A DNA stretch of 7,962 nucleotides, from the NCBI GenBank assembly GCA_019113455.1, contig DXHG01000159.1, positions 1-7,962 on the forward strand, read 5' to 3'. Source of the stretch: Candidatus Treponema faecavium (GTDB lineage: Bacteria; Spirochaetota; Spirochaetia; Treponematales; Treponemataceae). Below the pieces are notes generated by a model. It saw nothing but the letters and a program-made list of their open reading frames with translations. It was not told where the DNA came from and made no database searches. Made by a program: the position numbers and the translations under genes. Of the stretch, positions 1 to 6,190 are shown piece after piece. Position 1 is the stretch's first letter, and every line of letters starts with the position of its first letter.

Positions 1-1
1 G

Positions 2-679
2 AACACGCTCGGCGTACAGGCGGTGTTCCCGCTGCCGGCAGACATGGTGCGCGCGCAGCTTGAGAGCGTGTGCGGTGATATACGCCCGTGCGCGGTAAAG
101 ATCGGGATGCTGCCAGACGCACAGTGCGTCCGCGCGGTAAGCGGTGCAATCCGCCGATACGCGCTTGAGCACATTGTCATCGACACGGTGTTCAGTGCTT
201 CTGCGGGAACGGTGCTGCAGCCGGAAGCGGCAATGCGCGCAGCCGCAGAAGAGCTCTACCCGCTTGCGGAGCTCCTTACGCCGAATATTCCCGAAGCAGA
301 GCAGTTAAGCGGCATGCGCATAACTGCTGATGCCGGCTGTGAAGCTGCTGCGCGGCGCATCGGAGAGCGCTGGGGCTGCGCGGTGCTTATAAAAGGCGGC
401 CACCGCGAAAGCGGCGCGGACGATGTGCTGTACACCGCGAATGGGACGTGCCGCTGGTTCCGCGCGCAAAAGCAGCCAAATCCGCACACGCACGGAACGG
501 GCTGCACGTTTTCAAGCGCAATAGCGGGGTACCTTGCGCAGGGGTGCGCGGTTGAACAGGCGGTACGGCGCGCCAAGGAGTTTATTACCGGCGCTGTAGC
601 TGACGGTTTTGCAATCGGGCACGGACGCGGCCCGCTTAATCATTTTTATTCATTTTATCCTTCAACACAGGGAGAGTAA
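2..679 (+). CDS. thiD: Hydroxymethylpyrimidine/phosphomethylpyrimidine kinase, 5' end cut by window
   Basis: ThiD phosphorylates HMP and then HMP-P to HMP-PP, the pyrimidine half of thiamine, in the cytoplasm. The frame is already open at base 2 and begins with NTLGVQAVFPLPADM, which matches the part of ThiD near residue 40-45, so about 45 N-terminal residues lie outside the window. 225 codons are visible; family members are about 265 residues. Recognisable elements are LLTPNIPEAEQL, LIKGGH, the anion-hole/catalytic loop HGTGCTFSSAIAGYLA (GTGCT at bases 494-508) and the family ending GPLNHFY (629-649). The usual DPVM strand end reads DTVF here (Pro to Thr, Met to Phe), a mild deviation. The GTG at base 23 is internal and not a real start. 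thiC follows after 5 bases, so the two are almost certainly co-transcribed. Any TPP riboswitch would lie upstream of the window. Confidence 0.93.
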   Translation, partial: NTLGVQAVFPLPADMVRAQLESVCGDIRPCAVKIGMLPDAQCVRAVSGAIRRYALEHIVIDTVFSASAGTVLQPEAAMRAAAEELYPLAELLTPNIPEAEQLSGMRITADAGCEAAARRIGERWGCAVLIKGGHRESGADDVLYTANGTCRWFRAQKQPNPHTHGTGCTFSSAIAGYLAQGCAVEQAVRRAKEFITGAVADGFAIGHGRGPLNHFYSFYPSTQGE

Positions 680-684
680 CAGTT

Positions 685-1989
685 ATGGAACAATATGCGA
701 CGCAAATGGACGCCGCGCGCCGGGGCATCATTACCGCACAGCTTCGGAGCGCAGCGGAGAAAGAGCGCATGACGGCTGAGGAGCTTTTGCCGCTTGTTGC
801 TTCGGGCAGAGCCGTTATCTGCGCAAACAAGCGCCATGCCTGCCTTAATGCGCAGGCAATCGGCTCAATGCTGCGCACAAAGATAAACGTCAATTTAGGC
901 GTTTCACGCGACTGCAAAGACGTCGGCACAGAAATGCAGAAAGCAGCTGCCGCAGTGCAGCTGGGCGCCGACGCGATAATGGATCTTTCATCGCATGGAG
1001 ACACGCAGCCGTTCCGCCGCCGCCTTGTCGCCGAGTGCCCCGCGATTATCGGCACGGTGCCGGTGTATGACGCGGTGATTCACTACCAGCGCGATCTCGA
1101 CACGCTTTCGGCGCGCGACTTTATCGACGTCGTGAGGCTCCATGCCGAAGACGGCGTTGATTTTATGACGCTGCACTGCGGCATTACGCGGGATACGATC
1201 GCGCGGCTCCGCGCGCAGGGCAGAATGATGAATATCGTATCGCGCGGCGGTTCGCTCATATTCGCATGGATGAGCATGACGGGAAACGAAAACCCCTTTT
1301 ATGAGTATTACGACGAGATTCTTGATATCTGCCGCGAGTACGATGTTGTCATTTCCCTTGGCGACGCGTGCCGCCCGGGCTGTCTTGCAGACGCTTCCGA
1401 TGCGTGCCAGATCGATGAGCTTGTAAAGCTTGGAGAACTTACGCGCCGCGCATGGGCAAAAGACGTGCAGGTAATGGTTGAAGGCCCGGGGCACATGCCG
1501 CTTGACCAGATAGCCGCGAACATGAAAATACAGCAGACGCTGTGCGGCGGCGCGCCGTTTTATGTGCTTGGCCCGCTGGTAACGGATATAGCGCCCGGCT
1601 ACGACCATATCACAGCCGCTATCGGCGGAAGCATCGCTGCGGCAAACGGTGCTGCGTTTTTGTGCTACGTTACTCCCGCCGAGCACTTGGCGCTTCCGTC
1701 TGTTGAAGACGTAAAGCAGGGTATTATCGCATCAAAGATTGCCGCACACGCGGCCGATATTGCGAAAGGCGTGCGGGGCGCGCGCGAAATAGACGACAAG
1801 ATGGCTGAAGCGCGCTGCCGCCTTGACTGGCAGGCGCAGTGGAAATGTGCGCTTGACCCCGAAACGGCGCAGGCGATGCGCGCGGCGCGCAAGCCCGAAC
1901 ACGACGACACATGCTCCATGTGCGGCAAATTCTGTGCAGTCAGAAGCATGAACAAGGCGCTTGCCGGAGAGCATATTGATATTTTATAG
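685..1989 (+). CDS. thiC: Phosphomethylpyrimidine synthase (HMP-P synthase), short form
   Basis: ThiC is a radical-SAM enzyme that rearranges aminoimidazole ribotide into HMP-P, the committed step for the thiamine pyrimidine. The 434-residue protein is the short form without the long N-terminal domain of the E. coli enzyme (about 630 residues). Visible signatures are NVNLGVSRDC near residue 70, GADAIMDLSSHGD, EGPGHMPLDQI (H270) and YVTPAEHLALP (H334), the two histidines being the expected metal ligands, and a C-terminal cluster motif C410-S-M-C413-G-K-F-C417. That motif is CX2CX3C, one residue shorter than the CX2CX4C of long-form enzymes. The ATG at 685 is preceded by a GGGAGAG Shine-Dalgarno (670-676) lying inside the end of thiD, which supports this start and translational coupling. 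ThiD acts on the product of this enzyme. Confidence 0.97.
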   Translation: MEQYATQMDAARRGIITAQLRSAAEKERMTAEELLPLVASGRAVICANKRHACLNAQAIGSMLRTKINVNLGVSRDCKDVGTEMQKAAAAVQLGADAIMDLSSHGDTQPFRRRLVAECPAIIGTVPVYDAVIHYQRDLDTLSARDFIDVVRLHAEDGVDFMTLHCGITRDTIARLRAQGRMMNIVSRGGSLIFAWMSMTGNENPFYEYYDEILDICREYDVVISLGDACRPGCLADASDACQIDELVKLGELTRRAWAKDVQVMVEGPGHMPLDQIAANMKIQQTLCGGAPFYVLGPLVTDIAPGYDHITAAIGGSIAAANGAAFLCYVTPAEHLALPSVEDVKQGIIASKIAAHAADIAKGVRGAREIDDKMAEARCRLDWQAQWKCALDPETAQAMRAARKPEHDDTCSMCGKFCAVRSMNKALAGEHIDIL

Positions 1990-1997
1990 CAGGCTGT

Positions 1998-2027
1998 GCG
2001 GCGCGGCTTGCGGAAACGCCGCGCCGC
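1998..2027 (+). terminator. GC-rich hairpin after thiC, possible weak terminator
   Basis: A perfect 10-bp stem, gcggcgcggc (1998-2007) with gccgcgccgc (2018-2027), encloses a 10-base loop and starts 9 bases after the thiC stop. The only T-run is TTTT at 2036-2039, eight bases beyond the stem, so it is a poor intrinsic terminator by the usual rule. It may instead protect the 3' end or work with Rho. Confidence 0.4.
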
Positions 2028-2156
2028 CGCCCGAGTTTTAGGCCGCGCCTTAAACTTGCAGTCAGTATCTTACAGGCGTATCAGCAGCACGGTACGGCAG
2101 TAATGGTATCATCAGGGAAATTTTATTTTGCCATCGGCACGCGGCAGCTGCCCGCG

Positions 2157-2169
2157 GAGACCCGCAAAG
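2157..2169 (+). repeat. 13-base direct repeat, copy 1 (gagacccgcaaag)
   Basis: The same 13 bases occur at 4374-4386 on the same strand. Both copies lie in the two sizeable gaps between genes, and each is followed at once by an A-rich stretch and then a hairpin. The length alone would not be significant over the whole window. Confidence 0.35.
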
Positions 2170-2190
2170 AAAAAAGCCTCGTGTGTAAGG

Positions 2191-2229
2191 CATACCTGCC
2201 GCTGCCCGGCGCAGGCAGCAGCAGGTATG
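2191..2229. other. Strong 39-base hairpin in the gap before the VWA gene
   Basis: Arms catacctgc (2191-2199) and gcaggtatg (2221-2229) pair perfectly. After one C-A mismatch (2200/2220), gctgcc (2201-2206) pairs with ggcagc (2214-2219), giving 15 pairs around a 7-base loop (2207-2213). No T-run follows on the plus strand. On the minus strand a 6-base T-run (complement of 2170-2175) follows a small adjoining stem. Its role is unknown; it could be a structured leader, an mRNA processing site or part of an antisense transcript. Confidence 0.5.
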
Positions 2230-2255
2230 GACTCAAGCCGTGTCCGTTTGCCGTA

Positions 2256-2290
2256 TGCAAATAATTATTTTTGCACAAGCTGCCGATAAT
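2256..2290 (+). promoter_or_regulatory. AT-rich palindrome and -10-like box ahead of the VWA gene
   Basis: The 12-base sequence aaataattattt (2259-2270) is a perfect palindrome, extended by tgc (2256-2258) and gca (2273-2275) arms offset by two bases. A -10-like GATAAT (2285-2290) follows, 5 bases before the ATG at 2296, with no good -35 at the right distance. An AT-rich palindrome in otherwise GC-rich DNA at a promoter fits an operator, possibly for a Fur/Zur-type regulator, but no specific match can be claimed. Confidence 0.3.
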
Positions 2291-2295
2291 TCATT

Positions 2296-3516
2296 ATGAA
2301 ACTTTTAAAATCTATCCGGTTTAGTATCGGAACATTCGCATTTCTGAGCGCGGCGGCTGTGCTGAGCGCCGCCGACTTGAGCATTACGCCTGATGATATT
2401 CGTCTTGAAGCTGAATATTCCGGTTCCGGTGAAGGTTTTACCGGAATGTCCGGATACCACCTCTATGTTCGTCAAAAGGAAGGCGTGAATTCGGTGCTGC
2501 TTACCGAAACAACGCGCGACCCGACGGGTATGCTGCCTAATTACGCGTACCGCGCGCGCGACTGGAATCCGGTAAACGGAGATGAGCTGCGCCTGCTCAA
2601 CGGCCTTGAGCTGCGGTATGACGAATCAAAATACAGCATCATAGACTCAACGCCCGAAGCTGACAGCGAGTTCGGCAGGGCGTTTCATTTGTATATTCCT
2701 GCAGAGATGGACTTCGGGTATCCTGAGACGCGCCACGGCACGGTCGTTATTCAGGAGGGCACGTTTGTCAATATCCGCGTGTTTGAAAAGCCGTACGCCG
2801 ATTATACGGGAAACTTTGCGGACAATCCGTATATCTTTGACCTGATACTGACTGAGCCTGAAACGCCTTTTGAAGCGCCTGTGGAAGAGGAGACCGTGCA
2901 GCTTGTCGAGCCATACAGCAGAAAGGCGGTGGAGTCGTTTGACGAGATTGCAAGCTCAACCGGCGGCAGGATGATATATTCCAAAGGCCCTGAATCGATT
3001 GTTGACGATCTGCTTGAGTCGGTGAACGCGATTAATCCTAAGAATAAAGCTGACATCGTTATTGCGCTTGACGCAACGGGCAGCATGAAAGACGATCTTG
3101 AGATGCTGCGCAAAGAATGGGTTCCCCGCCTGCGCGAGCAAATACAGGAATTTGACGAGTACCGCATTGGATTGCTGCTGTACCGCGATTACGGCGGCGA
3201 CTATATGTACCGGAAAATACCGGTGCGCTACTTTGAGTTTACCGATGATATAGAAGAATTTATCAAGTCGCTTAATTCGTTCCGTATCGTGGGCAACGAG
3301 GGCGGCGACAAGCCCGAGGCCGTGTATGAGGCGCTCTACGCTTCTCTTGACTTTTATCCGTGGGCCGATGACGCGCAGCGAAAGATTATCCTTATCGGCG
3401 ACGCTGAACCGCATCCGACGCCGCGCGGGCCGCTCCCGTACACAAAAGAGCTTGTCGACATGACGGCGCGGGTAAAGGAAATTACAATCGACACGATAAT
3501 CACGCCTGATAAATAA
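2296..3516 (+). CDS. Secreted VWA-domain protein of unknown function
   Basis: This 406-residue protein starts with a signal peptide (KLLK and R8, then a hydrophobic core to A25-A26; likely cleavage at LSA-A or SAA-D; no lipobox cysteine), so it is probably periplasmic or surface-exposed. Residues about 27-240 are not recognised and look rich in beta strands. Residues about 252-406 form a VWA domain with a metal-ion-dependent adhesion site: D259-A-T261-G-S263, the GGD338KPE loop and the LIGD369AEPHP strand. VWA domains usually bind protein ligands through a divalent metal. The chain stops soon after the predicted last strand (ITIDTIITPDK), so the usual final helix appears missing. No Shine-Dalgarno precedes the ATG, but the signal peptide fixes the start well. 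nfo follows after 21 bases on the same strand and may share its transcript. No specific function is claimed. Confidence 0.85.
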   Translation: MKLLKSIRFSIGTFAFLSAAAVLSAADLSITPDDIRLEAEYSGSGEGFTGMSGYHLYVRQKEGVNSVLLTETTRDPTGMLPNYAYRARDWNPVNGDELRLLNGLELRYDESKYSIIDSTPEADSEFGRAFHLYIPAEMDFGYPETRHGTVVIQEGTFVNIRVFEKPYADYTGNFADNPYIFDLILTEPETPFEAPVEEETVQLVEPYSRKAVESFDEIASSTGGRMIYSKGPESIVDDLLESVNAINPKNKADIVIALDATGSMKDDLEMLRKEWVPRLREQIQEFDEYRIGLLLYRDYGGDYMYRKIPVRYFEFTDDIEEFIKSLNSFRIVGNEGGDKPEAVYEALYASLDFYPWADDAQRKIILIGDAEPHPTPRGPLPYTKELVDMTARVKEITIDTIITPDK

Positions 3517-3537
3517 TAAGGTAAAAGAGGGCAATAC

Positions 3538-4374
3538 ATGCTGCATATCGGCTGCCATCTGTCTGTTTCGCAGGGATTTGAGGCGATGGGAAAAAACGCG
3601 CTTGGCATCGGAGCGGATACGTTTGCGTTTTTTACGCGCAATCCGCGCGGCGGTGCGGCGAAAGAGATAGACGGCGCCGATGTACAGGCGCTGCGCGCGC
3701 TGTGTGCGGAGTACTCGTTCGCGCCTCTTGTGGCTCACGCGCCGTACACACTGAATGTGTGTTCCGCTGACGAGGGCATACGGGATTTTGCGGTGCGCAC
3801 GCTGTGCGATGATCTTATGCGCATGGAGGCACTGCCCGGCAATTACTATAATTTTCATCCGGGAAGCCATACAGGGCAGGGTGCAGAAACAGGCATTGCG
3901 CTTATCGCTTCCGCGCTTACGCGGGCGCTCCCGCTTGCAGAACACACGACGGTGCTGCTTGAGACGATGGCGGGCAAGGGAAGCGAGATAGGGCGCAATT
4001 TTGAGGAGCTGCGCGCCGTTATTGACGCCGTCGGAGATTGGAACAGCAGGCTCGGTGTGTGCCTTGACACATGCCACGTGCATGACGGCGGCTTTGACAT
4101 AGCGGGAAATCTTGACGCGGTGCTTGATGAGTTTGACCGCGTTATCGGGCTTGCGCGGCTGCGGGCGGTGCATCTCAATGACAGCCTGAATGTTCGCGGC
4201 AGCAGAAAAGACCGTCACGCAAAAATCGGCGAAGGCGAGATAGGTCTTGAGGCGCTGTGCGCGGTGATTAACCATCCGGCGCTCCGCGGGCTGCCGTTTA
4301 TCCTTGAGACGCCGAATGAGCTTTCCGGTTATAAAAGCGAAATAGCGCTTTTGCGCTCACGATACCGGGAATAG
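3538..4374 (+). CDS. nfo: Endonuclease IV (AP endonuclease)
   Basis: Endonuclease IV cuts DNA 5' to abasic sites and removes blocked 3' ends in base-excision repair. The 278-residue protein matches the family length (E. coli Nfo 285). All nine ligands of the trinuclear zinc site can be placed: H67 (VAHAPY), H107 (NFHPGSH), E142 (LLETMAGKG), D177 and H180 (LDTCH), H212 (VHLND), D225 and H227 (KDRHAKIG) and E257 (ILETP). The three family signature blocks are intact. The ATG at 3538 has a good Shine-Dalgarno (AAGAGGG, 3525-3531) six bases upstream. It sits 21 bases after the VWA gene and 72 bases before the metal transporter. Because the enzyme needs zinc, the neighbourhood with a zinc-type importer may be meaningful, but a hairpin and a promoter separate the two. 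Confidence 0.97.
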   Translation: MLHIGCHLSVSQGFEAMGKNALGIGADTFAFFTRNPRGGAAKEIDGADVQALRALCAEYSFAPLVAHAPYTLNVCSADEGIRDFAVRTLCDDLMRMEALPGNYYNFHPGSHTGQGAETGIALIASALTRALPLAEHTTVLLETMAGKGSEIGRNFEELRAVIDAVGDWNSRLGVCLDTCHVHDGGFDIAGNLDAVLDEFDRVIGLARLRAVHLNDSLNVRGSRKDRHAKIGEGEIGLEALCAVINHPALRGLPFILETPNELSGYKSEIALLRSRYRE

Positions 4375-4386
4375 AGACCCGCAAAG
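4374..4386 (+). repeat. 13-base direct repeat, copy 2 (gagacccgcaaag)
   Basis: Identical to 2157-2169. It begins on the last base of the nfo stop codon and runs into the first base pair of the hairpin at 4385-4412. Confidence 0.35.
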
Positions 4387-4412
4387 CAAGACAGCCACTC
4401 CGCTGTCTTGCT
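4385..4412 (+). terminator. Hairpin after nfo, probable terminator
   Basis: A perfect 11-bp stem, agcaagacagc (4385-4395) with gctgtcttgct (4402-4412), has a 6-base loop and starts 10 bases after the nfo stop. The following tatt is a weak U-tract, so termination is likely partial. Its 3' arm overlaps the -35 box of the znuA promoter. Confidence 0.5.
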
Positions 4413-4436
4413 ATTAACGCAAATGAGCGCTACAAT
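4408..4436 (+). promoter_or_regulatory. Sigma70-type promoter for znuA
   Basis: TTGCTA (4408-4413, 4 of 6 to TTGACA) and TACAAT (4431-4436, 5 of 6 to TATAAT) are separated by exactly 17 bases. Transcription would start near 4443, about four bases before the ATG at 4447. This supports that ATG over the in-frame ATG at 4423 or the TTG at 4408, both of which would lie upstream of the transcript. No zinc-regulator box is obvious around it. Confidence 0.5.
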
Positions 4437-4446
4437 ACGCACCGCA

Positions 4447-5373
4447 ATGAATTGGATTTCATATATAAAAAAATATGCAAGCGTTTCGCTTATTCTGCTG
4501 TTTGCTGTAGTCTGCGCCGCAGGATGCGCGAAAGCAGAAGTTCCCGTTGGCGAAGAAGCAAGAATCCGCATCACGGCGTCTTTTTATCCGCTGTATATCA
4601 TGCTTTTGAATATTACCGACGGCGTTGACGGCGTGCAGCTTGACATGCTTGCCCCGCCTGATACCGGCTGTCTGCACGATTACCAGCTTACGGTAGCGGA
4701 TATGAAAAAAATTGAGTCGGCGTCTGTGCTGGTGCTGAATGGAGCGGGCATGGAGAATTTCCTTGACGCGGCGCTGGAGCAGAAAAAAGATTCGGCGATT
4801 GTCGCCGCCGAAGGCTATGTGCTTATAGACGGCAATCCGCATGTCTGGGTGTCGTTTGACGGCGCGCTCTATGAAATAGACCGCATTGCGCAGGGGCTCG
4901 CCCGTGCTGACCCGCCGTATGCCGAACTGTATCTGGAGAACGCTCAAGTGTATGCGGAAAAAATCCGCGCAGTGTCAAAGCGTATGCACGCGGCGCTTGA
5001 TCAGTATGCCGGCGCTCCGATTATCACGTTTCACGAGGCGTTTCCGTATTTCGCAGCGGAATTTAACCTCGATATTACCGGCGTTATCGAGCGTGAACCC
5101 GGCACGGCGCCGTCGCCGCGTGAGCTCACGGTGATTATCGAAGACATACTTGCCGCGCGGCAAGCCCCGCGTCAGGCCGCCGCCGCTCCGGTGCTGTTTG
5201 CCGAGCCCGGCTACGCGTCCGCCGCTGCAGAAATTATCGCGCGGGAAACGGGGCTTCCGGTATATGAGCTTGATCCGGCGGTTTCGGGGCCGCTTGAAAA
5301 AGACGCCTATATAGATGCGATGGAGTGCAATCTCGAGGTGCTGCAGTATGCGTTTTCTCATGCAGGTCCATGA
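4447..5373 (+). CDS. znuA: Zinc-type ABC transporter substrate-binding lipoprotein (cluster A-1)
   Basis: This is the metal-binding lipoprotein of an ABC importer, delivering metal to the permease. The 308-residue protein has a lipoprotein signal (K8-K9, hydrophobic core, VCAAGC27 lipobox with Ala at -3, a relaxed form). Likely ligands are H77 (CLHDYQ), H132 (NPHVW), H196 (TFHEAF) and D276 (ELDPAV). The spacing is close to Treponema pallidum TroA (H68, H133, H199, D279). A third-ligand histidine, where manganese-type proteins such as PsaA have glutamate, favours zinc, though TroA is reported to bind both zinc and manganese. The His-rich loop of many ZnuA proteins is absent. No Shine-Dalgarno is visible; the start was chosen from the signal peptide and the promoter at 4408-4436. 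In-frame alternatives are 4423 (ATG) and 4408 (TTG). It overlaps the ATPase gene by four bases. Confidence 0.88.
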   Translation: MNWISYIKKYASVSLILLFAVVCAAGCAKAEVPVGEEARIRITASFYPLYIMLLNITDGVDGVQLDMLAPPDTGCLHDYQLTVADMKKIESASVLVLNGAGMENFLDAALEQKKDSAIVAAEGYVLIDGNPHVWVSFDGALYEIDRIAQGLARADPPYAELYLENAQVYAEKIRAVSKRMHAALDQYAGAPIITFHEAFPYFAAEFNLDITGVIEREPGTAPSPRELTVIIEDILAARQAPRQAAAAPVLFAEPGYASAAAEIIARETGLPVYELDPAVSGPLEKDAYIDAMECNLEVLQYAFSHAGP

Positions 5374-6188
5374 TGGACGGTAACGCGTCCGTCGGCGCCG
5401 CTGCTCCGTGCCGTGAGGAGCGCTGTTCGCGCTGCGGCGAGCGGAGTACAGGAACGCATGTGTGCTGCACGCAGATCAGGCATCTGAGTGTTTGCGCGCA
5501 CGGTTCGTATATACTGCGCAACGTAAATATCCATATTCACTGCGGCGAGCTCACCGCGATTGTGGGACGAAACGGCGCGGGGAAAACAACGTTCTTTAAG
5601 GCGCTGCTCAATGAGATGCCTCATTCAGGCGATGTTCTTTTTATGCAGGACAAGGCGGTGTGCGCGCGCCGTCCGACGTTCGGGTATGTGCCGCAGACGC
5701 TCGCGCTTGATGCGGGGAGTCCTGTTTCCGTAAGCGATATGGTGCTTTCGTGCGTGTCCCGCTATCCGGTGTGGCTGCCGCAGCGCAAAAAAGACGCGGA
5801 GACGGTGCGCCGCGTACTTTCTGCGACGCAGACGCAGGCGCTTGCCAAAAGGCGCGTGTGCGAGCTTTCAGGTGGGGAGCTGCAGCGCGTGATGCTTGCG
5901 CTCGCAATTACGCCGGTGCCCGATATTCTGCTTTTGGATGAACCGGTGTCAGGCGTTGACCGCGCCGGTCTTTCGCTCTTTTACGCGCTTGTGTCGGAGC
6001 TGCGCCACACGCACGATATTACGATTCTTCTTATTTCTCACGATCTGGATCTTGTTGCGCGTTACGCCGATAAGGTGATACTGTTTGACGGAGGCGTTGC
6101 CGCCGAGGGACCGCCCGAACAGGTGTACCGGACCGAAGAGTTTATACGCACGTTTGGACGCATCGTTATTGACGGGGAGAGCGGGTAA
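5370..6188 (+). CDS. znuC: Zinc-type ABC transporter ATP-binding protein with Cys-rich N-terminus
   Basis: This is the ATPase that powers the importer encoded by its neighbours. In the 272-residue protein the motifs are Walker A G66RNGAGKTT, Q-loop Q109 (YVPQ), signature L166SGGE, Walker B LLLD190E191P, D-loop SGVD and H-loop H224 (ISHD), all intact. The ATG at 5370 forms an ATGA overlap with the znuA stop, the usual sign of translational coupling. An in-frame ATG follows directly (5373), and a GTG at 5325 would extend the protein into znuA but is less likely. Before the ABC domain begins (about residue 35) there is an extra segment with C14, C19, C22, C32 and C33 (CX4CX2CX9CC), plus HIHC just before the Walker A strand. 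I recall similar cysteine-bearing ATPases in Firmicutes metal transporters, but could not verify this. Confidence 0.92.
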   Translation: MMDGNASVGAAAPCREERCSRCGERSTGTHVCCTQIRHLSVCAHGSYILRNVNIHIHCGELTAIVGRNGAGKTTFFKALLNEMPHSGDVLFMQDKAVCARRPTFGYVPQTLALDAGSPVSVSDMVLSCVSRYPVWLPQRKKDAETVRRVLSATQTQALAKRRVCELSGGELQRVMLALAITPVPDILLLDEPVSGVDRAGLSLFYALVSELRHTHDITILLISHDLDLVARYADKVILFDGGVAAEGPPEQVYRTEEFIRTFGRIVIDGESG

Positions 6189-6190
6189 GT

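Larger units (their letters stand above)
1990..2295. other. 306-base intergenic region between thiC and the VWA gene
   Basis: No convincing gene lies here. From left to right it holds a GC-rich hairpin just after thiC (1998-2027), an imperfect second hairpin (2035-2043 with 2047-2055, one mismatch), the 10-bp palindrome ggcagctgcc (2143-2152), a 13-base sequence repeated after nfo (2157-2169), an A-run (2170-2175), a long hairpin (2191-2229) and an AT-rich palindrome (2256-2275) ahead of the VWA start. A 53-codon open frame (2103-2264) has no Shine-Dalgarno and was rejected. No TPP riboswitch core and no tRNA T-loop were seen. Confidence 0.7.

Noticed and set aside
988..1686. 232-codon minus-strand open frame inside thiC
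   Set aside because: It lies wholly within thiC, whose motifs are complete; the product has no recognisable family.
2143..2152. 10-base palindrome ggcagctgcc
   Set aside because: Short self-complementary GC-rich words are common in DNA of this composition, and nothing around it suggests a function.
2103..2264. 53-codon open frame on the plus strand in the thiC-VWA gap, starting MVSSGKFYFAIG
   Set aside because: It has no Shine-Dalgarno, its frame is open by chance far upstream in GC-rich DNA, it contains the large hairpin, and its product resembles nothing known.
1990..2295. TPP riboswitch or tRNA in the gap after thiC
   Set aside because: No CTGAGA...ACCTGATCTGG-type core and no GGTTCGA T-loop were found on either strand; a TPP riboswitch would be expected upstream of the thi operon, outside the window.
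2956..4275. 439-codon open frame on the minus strand across the VWA and nfo genes
   Set aside because: It is a shadow of two well-supported plus-strand genes. Its product is very rich in Arg and His and shows no domain, as expected from the complement of GC-rich coding sequence.
4408..4449. TTG at 4408 or ATG at 4423 as the znuA start
   Set aside because: Neither has a Shine-Dalgarno, the TTG lies in the terminator hairpin, and both would fall upstream of the transcript from the promoter at 4408-4436. The ATG at 4447 gives a normal-length lipoprotein signal.
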